The notes below the pieces were generated by a model, which was not told the origin of the DNA, did no database searches, and saw only the letters and a program-made list of their open reading frames with translations. This document shows, one piece after another, positions 52,764-62,098 of a stretch of 64,000 bases of DNA (within the stretch, counting starts at the first letter, position 1; every line of letters starts with the position of its first letter). Both the position numbers and the translations under genes were made by a program. The DNA is from Streptomyces vietnamensis (GTDB taxonomy: Bacteria > Actinomycetota > Actinomycetes > Streptomycetales > Streptomycetaceae). The stretch covers positions 6,018,001-6,082,000 of the forward strand of contig NZ_CP010407.1 of the NCBI RefSeq assembly GCF_000830005.1, read 5' to 3'.

Positions 52764-53912
52764 ATGACTGACAACACCACCGGCGGCGACGTCCGTCTCA
52801 CCGGGATCAGCAAGTCGTACGGCTCGTTCCACGCCGTCCACCCGCTCGACCTGACCGTCCCGCAGGGCTCCTTCTTCGCCCTGCTCGGCGCCTCCGGCTG
52901 CGGCAAGACCACCACGCTGCGCATGATCGCCGGCCTGGAGGACCCGACCACCGGCACCGTCTTCCTCGGCGACAGGGACGTCACCGACCTCCCGCCGTAC
53001 AAGCGGCCGGTCAACACCGTCTTCCAGTCCTACGCGCTCTTCCCGCACATGGACATCTCCGAGAACATCGCCTTCGGCCTGCGCCGCCGGGGCATCAAGT
53101 CGGTGAAGAAGCAGGTCGACGAGATGATCGACCTCGTCCAGCTGGGCGAGCACGCCCACAAGAAGCCGCACCAGCTCTCCGGCGGCCAGCAGCAGCGCGT
53201 CGCCGTCGCCCGCGCGCTCATCAACCACCCGCAGGTGCTGCTCCTCGACGAGCCGCTCGGCGCCCTCGACCTCAAGCTGCGCCGCCAGATGCAGCTGGAG
53301 CTCAAGCGGATCCAGACCGAGGTCGGCATCACCTTCGTGCACGTCACCCACGACCAGGAGGAGGCCATGACGATGGCCGACCAGGTCGCGGTGATGAACG
53401 GCGGCCGGGTCGAGCAGCTCGGCGCCCCCGCCGACCTGTACGAGAACCCGCGGACCACCTTCGTCGCCAACTTCCTCGGCACCTCGAACCTGATCGAGGC
53501 CGAGGTCCTGGAGACCGGCGGCGACGTTCTGGCCACGGCCGGCGGCAGCAAGCTCCGAGTGCCCGGCGACCGCTGTACGGACGCCGTCCGCGTGGGCGGC
53601 AAGGTGCTCGTCGGCGTCCGCCCCGAGAAGATCTCGCTCGCGCACGCCGACGACGCGGGCTCGATCGCGGACGGACGCAACCGGGTGACCGGCCGGATCG
53701 TCGACTCCTCCTTCATCGGCGTCTCCACCCAGTACGTGGTGAACTCGCCGGCGGGCGCGGAGCTCCAGGTGTACGAGCAGAACATCGAGCGGGACGCGCG
53801 GCTCCGCCCGGGCGCCGAGGTCGTCCTGCACTGGAACCCGGCCCACACCTTCGGTCTCGACGCGGCGCAGGACATCGACGCGGGCGTGGAGACGGTGGAG
53901 GACGCCTCGTGA
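52764..53912 (+). CDS. potA: Polyamine ABC transporter ATP-binding protein
   Basis: 382-aa importer ATPase. Walker A GASGCGKTT, Q-loop FQSYALFPHMDI, signature LSGGQQQRVAVARAL, Walker B LLLDEPLGALD, H-loop VTHDQEEAMTMADQ, and a C-terminal TOBE domain from about residue 290, as in PotA. Overlaps potB by 4 bases. Part of the potDABC operon. Confidence 0.94.
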   Translation: MTDNTTGGDVRLTGISKSYGSFHAVHPLDLTVPQGSFFALLGASGCGKTTTLRMIAGLEDPTTGTVFLGDRDVTDLPPYKRPVNTVFQSYALFPHMDISENIAFGLRRRGIKSVKKQVDEMIDLVQLGEHAHKKPHQLSGGQQQRVAVARALINHPQVLLLDEPLGALDLKLRRQMQLELKRIQTEVGITFVHVTHDQEEAMTMADQVAVMNGGRVEQLGAPADLYENPRTTFVANFLGTSNLIEAEVLETGGDVLATAGGSKLRVPGDRCTDAVRVGGKVLVGVRPEKISLAHADDAGSIADGRNRVTGRIVDSSFIGVSTQYVVNSPAGAELQVYEQNIERDARLRPGAEVVLHWNPAHTFGLDAAQDIDAGVETVEDAS

Positions 53913-54838
53913 CCGCGACCCTCACGAAGGAGGCTCCGGGGTCGGTCGAAGAACCGGTTCTGCGCAAGCCCTCCACCCGCAAGCGGCTCGTCCCGTACTG
54001 GCTGCTGCTGCCCGGCATCATCTGGCTGCTCGTCTTCTTCGCGCTGCCGATGGTCTACCAGGCCTCGACCTCGGTGCAGACCGGCTCCCTGGAGAAGGGC
54101 TTCGAGGTCACCTGGCACTTCCAGACCTACTGGGACGCCTTCCAGGAGTACTGGCCGCAGTTCGTCCGCTCCCTGCTGTACGCCGGGACCGCGACCCTGC
54201 TCTGCCTGCTGCTCGGCTACCCGCTCGCGTACCTGATCGCCTTCAAGGCCGGCCGCTGGCGGAACCTGCTCCTCGTCCTCGTCATCGCGCCGTTCTTCAC
54301 CAGCTTCCTCATCCGCACGCTCGCGTGGAAGACGATCCTGGCCGACGACAGCGTGGTGGTGCAGGCGCTGGACACCCTGCACTTCCTGGACGTCACCAAC
54401 TGGCTCGGCTGGACCGAGGGCAACCGCGTCCTCGCCACCCCGATGGCCGTGGTCTGCGGCCTCACGTACAACTTCCTGCCCTTCATGATCCTGCCCCTCT
54501 ACACCTCCCTGGAGCGGATCGACGGCCGGCTGCACGAGGCCGCGCAGGACCTGTACGCCTCCCCGGCGACCACCTTCCGCAAGGTGACCTTCCCGCTGTC
54601 GATGCCCGGCGTCGTCTCCGGCACCCTGCTCACCTTCATCCCGGCGAGCGGCGACTACGTCAACGCCGAACTGCTCGGCTCGACCGACACCAAGATGGTC
54701 GGCAACGTCATCCAGTCGCAGTTCCTGCGGGTCCTCGACTATCCGACGGCGGCCGCGCTCTCCTTCATCCTCATGGCGATCGTGCTCGGCATGGTCACGG
54801 TCTACATCCGCAAGGCGGGAACGGAGGACCTGGTCTGA
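53909..54838 (+). CDS. potB: Polyamine ABC transporter permease PotB
   Basis: 309-aa permease with six membrane segments, the first LPGIIWLLVFFALPMVYQAS, and the EAA loop LHEAAQDLYASPATTFRKVT that contacts PotA. GTG start overlapping the potA stop, and its own stop overlaps the potC ATG. Coupled translation should give equal amounts of both permeases. Confidence 0.94.
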   Translation: MTATLTKEAPGSVEEPVLRKPSTRKRLVPYWLLLPGIIWLLVFFALPMVYQASTSVQTGSLEKGFEVTWHFQTYWDAFQEYWPQFVRSLLYAGTATLLCLLLGYPLAYLIAFKAGRWRNLLLVLVIAPFFTSFLIRTLAWKTILADDSVVVQALDTLHFLDVTNWLGWTEGNRVLATPMAVVCGLTYNFLPFMILPLYTSLERIDGRLHEAAQDLYASPATTFRKVTFPLSMPGVVSGTLLTFIPASGDYVNAELLGSTDTKMVGNVIQSQFLRVLDYPTAAALSFILMAIVLGMVTVYIRKAGTEDLV

Positions 54839-55632
54839 TGCGCTGGATCCGCAAGAACCTGGTCGTCATCGCGGGCCTGCTGACGCTCGCGTACATGATC
54901 CTGCCGAACCTCGTGGTGATGGCGTTCTCCTTCAACAAGCCGAAGGGACGCTTCAACTACTCCTGGCAGGAGTTCTCGCTCGACGCCTGGAAGGACCCCT
55001 GCGGCGTCGCCGACATGTGCGAGTCGCTCTCGCTCTCGCTCCAGCTCGCCGCCTGGGCGACGCTCGGCGCCGTCCTCCTCGGCACGATGATCGCCTTCGC
55101 GCTCGTCCGCTACCGCTTCCGGGCGCGCGGCGCGATCAACTCGCTGATCTTCCTGCCGATGGCGATGCCCGAGGTCGTCATGGCCGCCTCGCTGCTCACG
55201 CTCTTCCTCAACATGGGCATCGAGCTGGGCTTCTGGACGGTCCTGATCGCCCACATCATGTTCTGTCTGTCGTTCGTCGTGACGGCGGTCAAGGCCCGGG
55301 TCATGTCCATGGACCCGCGCCTGGAGGAGGCCGCGCGCGACCTCTACGCGGGACCGACGCAGACCTTCCTGCGCGTGACCCTGCCGATCGCCGCGCCCGG
55401 CATCGCCGCCGGCGCGCTGCTCGCCTTCGCGCTGTCGTTCGACGACTTCATCATCACCAACTTCAACGCGGGCTCCACCGTCACCTTCCCCATGTTCGTC
55501 TGGGGCTCGGCGCAGCGCGGAACCCCCGTTCAGATCAACGTCATCGGCACCGCGATGTTCGTCCTCGCGGTACTGATGGTCGCAGCCGGGCAGATCATCA
55601 CGAACCGGCGCAAGAAAACAGCAACAGCCTGA
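54838..55632 (+). CDS. potC: Polyamine ABC transporter permease PotC
   Basis: 264-aa permease with six membrane segments, first VIAGLLTLAYMILPNLVVMA, and the EAA loop LEEAARDLYAGPTQTFLRVT. Signature FSFNKPKGRFNYSWQEFSLD is typical of PotC/YdcV. Followed after 37 bases by the FAD oxidase gene with AAGGAG, so the operon probably continues. Confidence 0.94.
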   Translation: MRWIRKNLVVIAGLLTLAYMILPNLVVMAFSFNKPKGRFNYSWQEFSLDAWKDPCGVADMCESLSLSLQLAAWATLGAVLLGTMIAFALVRYRFRARGAINSLIFLPMAMPEVVMAASLLTLFLNMGIELGFWTVLIAHIMFCLSFVVTAVKARVMSMDPRLEEAARDLYAGPTQTFLRVTLPIAAPGIAAGALLAFALSFDDFIITNFNAGSTVTFPMFVWGSAQRGTPVQINVIGTAMFVLAVLMVAAGQIITNRRKKTATA

Positions 55633-55669
55633 GCGAAAGACGTCTCAGGCACCGAAGGAGTTGGAAACC

Positions 55670-57088
55670 ATGGCCCCAGTCGCCATGCGTCTCGCTGCAC
55701 AATCTCTCTCCGACGCCCAGCCCGTCCCCTTCTGGCTGGAAGACCCCGGCAAGCCCGGAGCCCTGCCCGCCCTCACCGGCACCGAGAAGTGCGATCTCCT
55801 CGTGGTCGGCGGCGGATACAGCGGACTGTGGACCGCGCTCCTCGCCAAGGAGCGCGACCCCTCCCGGGATGTCGTACTGATCGAAGGCCGCGAGGTGGGC
55901 TGGGCCGCCTCGGGCCGCAACGGAGGCTTCTGCGCGGCCTCCCTCACCCACGGCTTCGGCAACGGGCTCGCCCGCTGGCCGGGCGAGCTGCCGAAGCTGG
56001 AGCGGCTGGGCGAGCGCAACCTCGACGCCATCGAGGAGACCGTCGCCCGCTACGGCCTCGACTGCGAGTTCGAGCGCACCGGCGAGATCGACGTCGCCAC
56101 CGAGCCGTACCAGGTCGAGGAACTGACCGAGGTGTACGAGGAGCTCGACCGGCTCGGACTCGCGGACGGCGTCGAATTCCTCGACCGGGACGCCGTACGG
56201 GCCGAGGTCGACTCCCCGACCTTCCTCGGCGGCATGTGGGACAAGCGCGGCGTCGCCATGCTCCACCCGGCCAAGCTGGCCTGGGGCCTCAAGCGGGCCT
56301 GCCTCGACCTGGGCGTACGGATCTACGAGAACACCCCCGGCCTCCGGCTGGTCTCGGTGGGCGCCGGGATGGGCGTCCACACCCCGTACGGCAAGGTGCT
56401 CGCCCGCCGGGTCGCGCTCGGCACCAACGTCTTCCCGTCGCTGGTCAAGCGCGTCCGTCCGTACACCGTCCCGGTGTACGACTACGCCCTGATGACCGAG
56501 CCGCTCAGCCCCGAGCAGCTCGCCTCGATCGGCTGGAAGAACCGGCAGGGCCTCGGCGACTCCGCGAACCAGTTCCACTACTTCCGGATCACCGCGGACC
56601 ACCGCATCCTCTGGGGCGGCTACGACGCGATCTACCGCTACGGCGGCAAGGTGCAGGCGGAGATGGACCACCGCCCGGAGACCTACCTCAAGCTCGCCGA
56701 GCACTTCTTCCGCTGCTTCCCGCAGCTGGAGGGGCTCCGCTTCAGCCACGCCTGGGGCGGCGCGATCGACACCTGCTCGCGCTTCTCGGCCTTCTTCGGC
56801 ACGGCGTACCAGGGGAAGGTGGCGTACGCGGCCGGGTTCACCGGCCTCGGCGTCGGCGCCACCCGCTTCGGCGGGGACGTGATGCTCGACCTGCTCGCGG
56901 GGGAGCGCACCGAGCGCACGGAGCTCGACATGGTCCGCTCCAAGCCGCTGCCGTTCCCGCCCGAGCCGGTCGCCTGGGCCGGCATCGGCATCACCAAGTG
57001 GTCGCTCGCCCGCGCCGACGAGAACGGCGGGCGGCGCAACCTGTGGCTGAAGGCCATGGACCGCCTGGGTCTCGGCTTCGACAGCTGA
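55670..57088 (+). CDS. FAD-dependent oxidoreductase, gamma-glutamylputrescine oxidase-like
   Basis: 472-aa DAO-fold flavoenzyme. Dinucleotide motif LLVVGGGYSGLWTALLAKE, the GWAASGRNGGF loop, and GFTGLGVGATRFGG near the C-terminus. PuuB-like enzymes oxidise gamma-glutamylputrescine to the aldehyde plus ammonia and H2O2; position at the end of a polyamine import operon with an aldehyde dehydrogenase supports that role. ATG at 55670 with AAGGAG 9 bases upstream; a TTG at 55661 is also in frame. Confidence 0.9.
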   Translation: MAPVAMRLAAQSLSDAQPVPFWLEDPGKPGALPALTGTEKCDLLVVGGGYSGLWTALLAKERDPSRDVVLIEGREVGWAASGRNGGFCAASLTHGFGNGLARWPGELPKLERLGERNLDAIEETVARYGLDCEFERTGEIDVATEPYQVEELTEVYEELDRLGLADGVEFLDRDAVRAEVDSPTFLGGMWDKRGVAMLHPAKLAWGLKRACLDLGVRIYENTPGLRLVSVGAGMGVHTPYGKVLARRVALGTNVFPSLVKRVRPYTVPVYDYALMTEPLSPEQLASIGWKNRQGLGDSANQFHYFRITADHRILWGGYDAIYRYGGKVQAEMDHRPETYLKLAEHFFRCFPQLEGLRFSHAWGGAIDTCSRFSAFFGTAYQGKVAYAAGFTGLGVGATRFGGDVMLDLLAGERTERTELDMVRSKPLPFPPEPVAWAGIGITKWSLARADENGGRRNLWLKAMDRLGLGFDS

Positions 57089-57096
57089 GGCTCGCC

Positions 57097-57112
57097 TGTG
57101 ACCCACGTCACA
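57097..57112. promoter_or_regulatory. Crp-like binding site
   Basis: TGTGACCCACGTCACA has the exact TGTGA-N6-TCACA dyad of Crp family sites (Streptomyces Crp binds GTG-N6-CAC). It lies 9 bases after the oxidase stop and 101 bases before the next start. Confidence 0.55.
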
Positions 57113-57140
57113 ATCAACCGGTAGTCGAAACCGCGTAAGA

Positions 57141-57232
57141 GAAGCCCCCGTACCCGCTCTCTCCGTGTGGACACCGCGCTCGCGGCATCCGCACGGAGAG
57201 GAGATCGTCGCGATGACTGGTACGGGGGCTTC
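57141..57232 (+). promoter_or_regulatory. Nested hairpins masking a ribosome binding site
   Basis: GAAGCCCCCGTACC (57141-57154) pairs perfectly with 57219-57232, codons 3-7 of the next gene. Inside it CTCTCCGTG (57159-57167) pairs with CACGGAGAG (57192-57200), which is the ribosome binding site, and CCGC/GCGG closes the tip (57174-57185). The start codon at 57213 lies between the arms. A translational control structure is plausible. Confidence 0.5.
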
Positions 57233-57686
57233 CGGCGCCAAGGCCGCGGTCGAATGGCTGGCCTCGGTCGCACCGGATCCCGAGGCCTGCCGGTGGGAGT
57301 GGGAGCGCAACCCCCATGGGGTCGCGCTGCTGCCCGCCGGCAGGCGCTGGGACGTGCTGATCCTGCCGGGGGAGCTCGGCTATCCCACGCTCGACGTGCT
57401 GACCCGGCTCGTGGACCGGCCGGGCCCGGTCCTGGCCGACTTCGGCGAGGCCCGGATGGGCTTCTTCGTCCCACCGGGAACCGCCGCCCGCTGGCTCGGC
57501 ACCGGGGTGCGCGGCGCGGGCACCGGCACCTGGATCGTCGTCCCGTACCCGGGGCGGGTGACCGGCGCGGCGCGCTGGCTGGTGGCGCCGGACGGCCTGG
57601 GCACCCTCACCGACGCCTCGCTCCTGGAACTGGCGATGCACGAGGCGGCGGGCCAACTGGCCAGGGGGGAAGGGGAATCCGACTAG
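57213..57686 (+). CDS. Conserved hypothetical protein
   Basis: 157-aa soluble protein that I cannot assign. It is rich in Gly, Pro, Trp and Leu with stretches WDVLILPGELGYPTLDVLTR, LADFGEARMGFFVPPGTAAR and TWIVVPYPGR; no membrane segment or catalytic motif stands out. ATG at 57213 chosen because GAGAGGAG (57196-57203) precedes it by 9 bases; a GTG at 57165 is also in frame. The leader has a Crp-like site and a hairpin that hides the ribosome binding site, so expression is probably regulated. Confidence 0.78.
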   Translation: MTGTGASGAKAAVEWLASVAPDPEACRWEWERNPHGVALLPAGRRWDVLILPGELGYPTLDVLTRLVDRPGPVLADFGEARMGFFVPPGTAARWLGTGVRGAGTGTWIVVPYPGRVTGAARWLVAPDGLGTLTDASLLELAMHEAAGQLARGEGESD

Positions 57687-57722
57687 GGATCCGGGCCGCA
57701 CGGAGGTCCTGGCCGACCGTAC

Positions 57723-57756
57723 AGAGGTCTTGACCACTCGATTGGTCTGGACCATG
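57723..57756. promoter_or_regulatory. DasR-like operators on the chitinase promoter
   Basis: Two adjacent sites, AGAGGTCTTGACCACT (57723-57738) and ATTGGTCTGGACCATG (57741-57756), resemble the dre consensus ACTGGTCTAGACCACT and the 12-bp direct repeats of Streptomyces chitinase promoters. They overlap a promoter TTGACC (57730-57735), 17-base spacer, CATGCT (57753-57758). Confidence 0.68.
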
Positions 57757-57800
57757 CTGTGGCGCGCTCCACCTCGATTCCCCCCACCCCGGAGGCAGTT

Positions 57801-59606
57801 GTGGACCGCACCAGACCCCTCACCCTGCTGTTGGCGGGCGCCCTCGCCGCCGGCGGGCTCCTCGCACTCACCCCCGCCGCGGCCAGGGCCGCCGACACCG
57901 AACTCGCCCGCAACGGCGGCTTCGAGGCCGGCCTCGACGGCTGGACCTGCACGGCGGGCAGCGGCGCCGTCGTCCCGTCACCCGTGCACGGCGGGACGAA
58001 GGCGCTCCAGGCCACCCCGGCAGGCAGCGACAACGCCCAGTGCTCCCAGACCGTGACGGTCAAGCCCAACTCCACCTACACGCTGAGCGGCTGGGTGCGC
58101 GGCAGCTACGTCTACCTCGGCGCCTCCGGCACCGGCACCACCGACGTCTCCACCTGGACGGCCTCCGCCCCCGACTGGCAGAAGCTCGGCACCACCTTCA
58201 CCACCGGCGCCTCGACCACCTCGGTCACGATCTACACCCACGGCTGGTACGGCACGCCCGCCTACCAGGCCGACGACCTCTCCCTGTACGGCCCCGGCGG
58301 CGACCCGGTCCAGACGCCGGCCACCCCCACCGGCCTCACGGCCGGCTCCCCGACCTCCACCTCCGTGCCGCTGACCTGGTCGGCGGTCCCCGGCGCCACC
58401 TCCTACAAGGTCTACCGCGGCGGCGCCCTCGTCGCGACCGTCACCGGCACCTCGTACACCGCCACCGGGCTCGCGCCCAGCACCTCGTACGGCTTCCAGG
58501 TCTCGGCGGCGAACAGCGCGGGCGAGTCGGCGAAGTCGGCCGCCGTGAGCGCGACCACGACCTCCGGCGGCGGAGGCGGGGGCGGCGGCCTGCCCGCGCA
58601 CGCCCTCGTCGGCTACCTCCACGCGAGCTTCGCCAACGGCTCCGGCTACACCCGCATGGCCGACGTCCCCGACTCCTGGGACGTCATCGACCTGGCCTTC
58701 GGCGAACCGACCTCGGTGACCTCGGGAGACATCCGCTTCACCCTCTGCCCCGCCACGGAATGCCCGAACGTCGAGTCCCCCGCCGACTTCAAGGCGGCGA
58801 TCAAGGCCAAGCAGGCCGCCGGCAAGAAGGTCCTCATCTCCATCGGCGGCCAGAACGGCCAGGTGCAGCTCGCCACCACCGCGGCCCGCGACACCTTCGT
58901 CTCCTCCGTCTCGAAGATCATCGACGAGTACGGACTCGACGGCCTGGACATCGACTTCGAGGGCCACTCCCTGTCACTCCAGACCGGCGACACGGACTTC
59001 CGCAACCCGACCACCCCGGTCATCGTCAACCTGATCTCCGCGGTGAAGACCCTGAAGGCCAAGTACGGCCCGAACTTCGTCCTGACGATGGCCCCGGAGA
59101 CCTTCTTCGTCCAGCTCGGCCACCAGTACTACGGCTCAGGCCCCTGGGGCGGCCAGGACCCGCGCGCCGGCGCCTACCTGCCGGTCATCCACGCCCTGCG
59201 CGACGACCTGACCCTGCTCCACGTCCAGGACTACAACTCGGGCTCCATCATGGGCCTCGACAACCAGTACCACTCGATGGGCGGCGCAGACTTCCACATC
59301 GCGATGACCGACATGCTCCTCACCGGCTTCCCGGTCGCCGGCAACACGGACCGCTTCTTCCCGGCCCTCCGCCCCGACCAGATCGCCATCGGCCTCCCCG
59401 CCTCCACCCAGGCGGGCAACGGCCACACCACCCCGACCGAGGTGAACAAGGCCCTGGACTGCCTGACGAAGAAGCAGAACTGCGGCACCTACACGACCCA
59501 CGGCACCTGGCCGGCCCTGCGCGGCCTGATGACCTGGTCGATCAACTGGGACCGCTACAACCAGGGGGAGTTCAGCCGGAACTTCGACGCGTACACGTGG
59601 AACTGA
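57801..59606 (+). CDS. Secreted GH18 chitinase with CBM and FN3 domains
   Basis: 601-aa modular enzyme cutting chitin. Sec signal peptide ([20 protein letters not shown], cleavage near ARA-AD), a CBM4/9-type module from about 33 to 170 ([20 protein letters not shown]), an FN3 domain about 180-265, a Gly linker, then GH18 from about 275. The catalytic DxxDxDxE is complete: Asp380, Asp383, Asp385, Glu387 in [11 protein letters not shown] at 57801 with GGAGG 5 bases upstream. DasR-like sites cover its promoter, implying induction by N-acetylglucosamine or chitobiose. Confidence 0.95.
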   Translation: MDRTRPLTLLLAGALAAGGLLALTPAAARAADTELARNGGFEAGLDGWTCTAGSGAVVPSPVHGGTKALQATPAGSDNAQCSQTVTVKPNSTYTLSGWVRGSYVYLGASGTGTTDVSTWTASAPDWQKLGTTFTTGASTTSVTIYTHGWYGTPAYQADDLSLYGPGGDPVQTPATPTGLTAGSPTSTSVPLTWSAVPGATSYKVYRGGALVATVTGTSYTATGLAPSTSYGFQVSAANSAGESAKSAAVSATTTSGGGGGGGGLPAHALVGYLHASFANGSGYTRMADVPDSWDVIDLAFGEPTSVTSGDIRFTLCPATECPNVESPADFKAAIKAKQAAGKKVLISIGGQNGQVQLATTAARDTFVSSVSKIIDEYGLDGLDIDFEGHSLSLQTGDTDFRNPTTPVIVNLISAVKTLKAKYGPNFVLTMAPETFFVQLGHQYYGSGPWGGQDPRAGAYLPVIHALRDDLTLLHVQDYNSGSIMGLDNQYHSMGGADFHIAMTDMLLTGFPVAGNTDRFFPALRPDQIAIGLPASTQAGNGHTTPTEVNKALDCLTKKQNCGTYTTHGTWPALRGLMTWSINWDRYNQGEFSRNFDAYTWN

Positions 59607-60306
59607 CCGCCAGGGTCAGAAAACTCAGGCAGAGACTGGCGAACACGTCCAGCGGCCAGTGGAAGCCCCGCAGGATCAGCCCGGCCCCCGTCACCGCCGT
59701 CAGCACGGCGGCGACGGGGATCAGGCGGTTCGAGACGAGGAAGGCCGCGCCGAAGTAGGCGACGGCGGCGGTGGCCGTGTGGCCCGAGGGGAAGTAGCCC
59801 TGGGCCCAGGGTTCCAGGGGGCCGGGGCGGGCCGTCCACTCCTTCAGGGGGACCACCAGGAGGGGGACGGCGGCCATGGCGAGGCCCGCGTACAGGGCGG
59901 GGAGCCGTCGGCCTCGCCACACCGCGTACGCCATCGCGCAGGCGAGGACCGGGAGGGCGACCGTCATGTTGCCGAGGTCGGAGGCGAGTTCGCTCAGGGG
60001 CCGGGGGACCGTGTCCACCAGGGACCGGGACACCCGCTCGTCGAGCCTGGCCAAGGGGCCGTGGACGAGCACCTGCCAGGTCACGACGGCGAGGGCGACG
60101 AGCGCCGAGAAGAGAGCCGGCCGCCCTGGAACAGGGGGGGTGGTTCCGGGGCGGCCGAGGGGATCGGGCTGCCGCGCGCCCCGGGGGGTATGGGGCGGGC
60201 GGCCATCCGATCGGTGAGGAGTTCCGGGGCACGAGGCCCCGGTGGTGTGCACGAAGGCACGGTGTGGGCGGGGCTGGGGAGGCTCCGCCCGGGGTGTTTC
60301 TCTCAT
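59572..60306 (-). CDS. PAP2-family membrane phosphatase
   Basis: About 244-aa lipid phosphatase-like protein. The three PAP2 signatures are present: [21 protein letters not shown], and [12 protein letters not shown] (R..HxxxD). About five membrane segments. The N-terminal 70 residues are Pro/Arg-rich and the start is uncertain: ATG at 60306 has no ribosome binding site, a GTG at 60252 is possible, and the frame is open further upstream. The 3' end overlaps the convergent chitinase gene by 35 bases. Possible substrates are undecaprenyl or phosphatidate phosphates. Confidence 0.85.
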   Translation of the reverse strand: MRETPRAEPPQPRPHRAFVHTTGASCPGTPHRSDGRPPHTPRGARQPDPLGRPGTTPPVPGRPALFSALVALAVVTWQVLVHGPLARLDERVSRSLVDTVPRPLSELASDLGNMTVALPVLACAMAYAVWRGRRLPALYAGLAMAAVPLLVVPLKEWTARPGPLEPWAQGYFPSGHTATAAVAYFGAAFLVSNRLIPVAAVLTAVTGAGLILRGFHWPLDVFASLCLSFLTLAVSSTCTRRSSG

Positions 60307-60418
60307 CTGCAGAAACCGTACGTCACGGAACGGGGGGCCGACAGCGGGAAACGCATCCCGCCATCGGCCCCCCACAGAGTCTTCACACCGTGTGCCGGAT
60401 CGGCCCTCGGACGGTCAC

Positions 60419-61753
60419 TCAGATGGACGCGAGCGCGGCCTCGATGACGTCCAGACCCTCGTTGAGCAGGTCCTCGCCGATGACCAGCGGCGGCAGGAAG
60501 CGCAGCACGTTGCCGTAGGTGCCGCAGGTCAGGACGAGCACGCCCTCGTTGTGGCAGTACTTGGCGAGCGCGGCGGCGGCCTCCGGCGCCGGCTCCTTCG
60601 TCGCCGGGTCCTTCACCAGCTCGATGGCGATCATGGCGCCGCGGCCACGGATGTCACCGATGACCGGGAACTTCTCCTGCATGGCGGTGAGGCGGCCCTT
60701 CATGACCTCCTCGATGCGCTTGGCCTTGCCGTTGAGGTCGAGCTCCTTCATCGTCTCGATGGAGCCGAGCGCACCGGCGCACGCGACCGGGTTGCCGCCG
60801 TAGGTGCCGCCCAGACCGCCGCCGTGGACGGAGTCCATGATCTCGGCGCGGCCGGTGACGGCGGCGAGCGGCAGACCGCCCGCGATGCCCTTGGCGGTGG
60901 TGATGAGGTCCGGGACGATGCCCTCGTCCTCGCAGGCGAACCACTGGCCGGTACGGCAGAAGCCGGCCTGGATCTCGTCCGCGACGAAGACGATGCCGTT
61001 GTCGTTGGCGAACTTCACGATCGCCGGCAGGAAGCCCTTGGCCGGCTCGATGAAGCCGCCCTCGCCGAGGACCGGCTCGATGACGATCGCGGCGACGTTC
61101 TCGGCGCCGATCTGCTTGGTGATGTTGTCGATCGCCTGGGCGGCGGCCTCCGGGCCGCAGTTCTCCGCGCCGGTGGGCCAGCGGTAGCCGTAGGCGACCG
61201 GCACGCGGTAGACCTCGGGCGCGAACGGGCCGAAGCCCTGCTTGTACGGCATGTTCTTCGCCGTCATGCCCATGGTGAGGTTGGTACGGCCGTGGTAGCC
61301 GTGGTCGAAGACGACGACGGCCTGGCGCTTGGTGTACGAGCGGGCGATCTTCACCGCGTTCTCGACGGCCTCGGCGCCCGAGTTGAACAGCGCGGACTTC
61401 TTGGCGTGGTCGCCCGGGGTCAGCTCGGCGAGGGCCTCGCAGACCTCGACGTAGCCCTCGTACGGCGTGACCATGAAACAGGTGTGGGTGAAGTCCTGCA
61501 GCTGCGCGGAGGCGCGGCGCACGACGGCCTCGGCGGAGGCGCCGACCGAGGTCACGGCGATGCCGGAGCCGAAGTCGATCAGACGGTTGCCGTCGACGTC
61601 CTCGATGATGCCGCCGCCGGCCCGCGCGGTGAAGACGGGCAGCGTGGAGCCGACGCCACCGGCGACCGTGTCGAGACGGCGGGCCTGAAGCTCCTGCGAC
61701 TTCGGACCGGGGATGGCGGTGACGACGCGCCGCTCCTGCGGGACAGCGTTCAT
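60419..61753 (-). CDS. gabT: 4-aminobutyrate aminotransferase
   Basis: 444-aa class III PLP aminotransferase that passes the GABA amino group to 2-oxoglutarate. FNSGAEAVENAVKIARSYTK, FVADEIQAGFCRTGQWFACE and the PLP lysine in TTAKGIAGGLPLAAVTG are typical of GabT. ATG at 61753 with AGGAG 6 bases upstream. It completes the polyamine to GABA to succinate semialdehyde route suggested by the two aldehyde dehydrogenases, the oxidase and the transporter earlier in the window. Divergent from the ATPase gene. Confidence 0.94.
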   Translation of the reverse strand: MNAVPQERRVVTAIPGPKSQELQARRLDTVAGGVGSTLPVFTARAGGGIIEDVDGNRLIDFGSGIAVTSVGASAEAVVRRASAQLQDFTHTCFMVTPYEGYVEVCEALAELTPGDHAKKSALFNSGAEAVENAVKIARSYTKRQAVVVFDHGYHGRTNLTMGMTAKNMPYKQGFGPFAPEVYRVPVAYGYRWPTGAENCGPEAAAQAIDNITKQIGAENVAAIVIEPVLGEGGFIEPAKGFLPAIVKFANDNGIVFVADEIQAGFCRTGQWFACEDEGIVPDLITTAKGIAGGLPLAAVTGRAEIMDSVHGGGLGGTYGGNPVACAGALGSIETMKELDLNGKAKRIEEVMKGRLTAMQEKFPVIGDIRGRGAMIAIELVKDPATKEPAPEAAAALAKYCHNEGVLVLTCGTYGNVLRFLPPLVIGEDLLNEGLDVIEAALASI

Positions 61754-62098
61754 GCGGGGCTCCTGGGGGTGTTCTGGACGCACTTGCGGGTTTCCTCCGC
61801 AGGCTAGGCGCGGGGGAGGGGGTCGGGCATGCGCCGATCGGGAGTGGTGGCGGGTGTGTCGTTGTCCGGGATGGACATGGCGGCTCCGCTTCCGCGGCGC
61901 GGGAGGGGAACGGGGGCCGCCGGTTCCGCGGCGCGGGAGGGGCACGGCGGCCGCCGGTTCCGCGGCGCGGGCGCGTTCCGGACGAGTGGGGAGACCCTCG
62001 ACCGTACGGGTGGTCGAATCCCCTCCCGGGGGCGCCGGGCCCACTAGATTGACGGTGGCACAGATGCGGCGACCTGGCTGGTCAGGGGGCAGGGGTTC
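61754..62098. other. Divergent gabT/ATPase intergenic region
   Basis: 345 bases without a gene. It holds a 34-bp tandem array (61883-61984). TAGATT at 62045-62050 could be a -10 for the ATPase gene, but no -35 matches. Small open frames inside the array only translate the repeat. Confidence 0.45.
61883..61984. repeat. 34-bp tandem repeat, 3 copies
   Basis: Units at 61883, 61917 and 61951 share CCGCCGGTTCCGCGGCGCGG followed by GAGGGGCACGGCGG; the first is diverged at its 5' end and the third at its 3' end. It separates gabT from the divergent ATPase gene. Confidence 0.85.

Noticed and set aside
61829..62047. 72-codon frame between gabT and the ATPase gene
   Set aside because: It translates the 34-bp tandem repeat and has no homologue I recognise.
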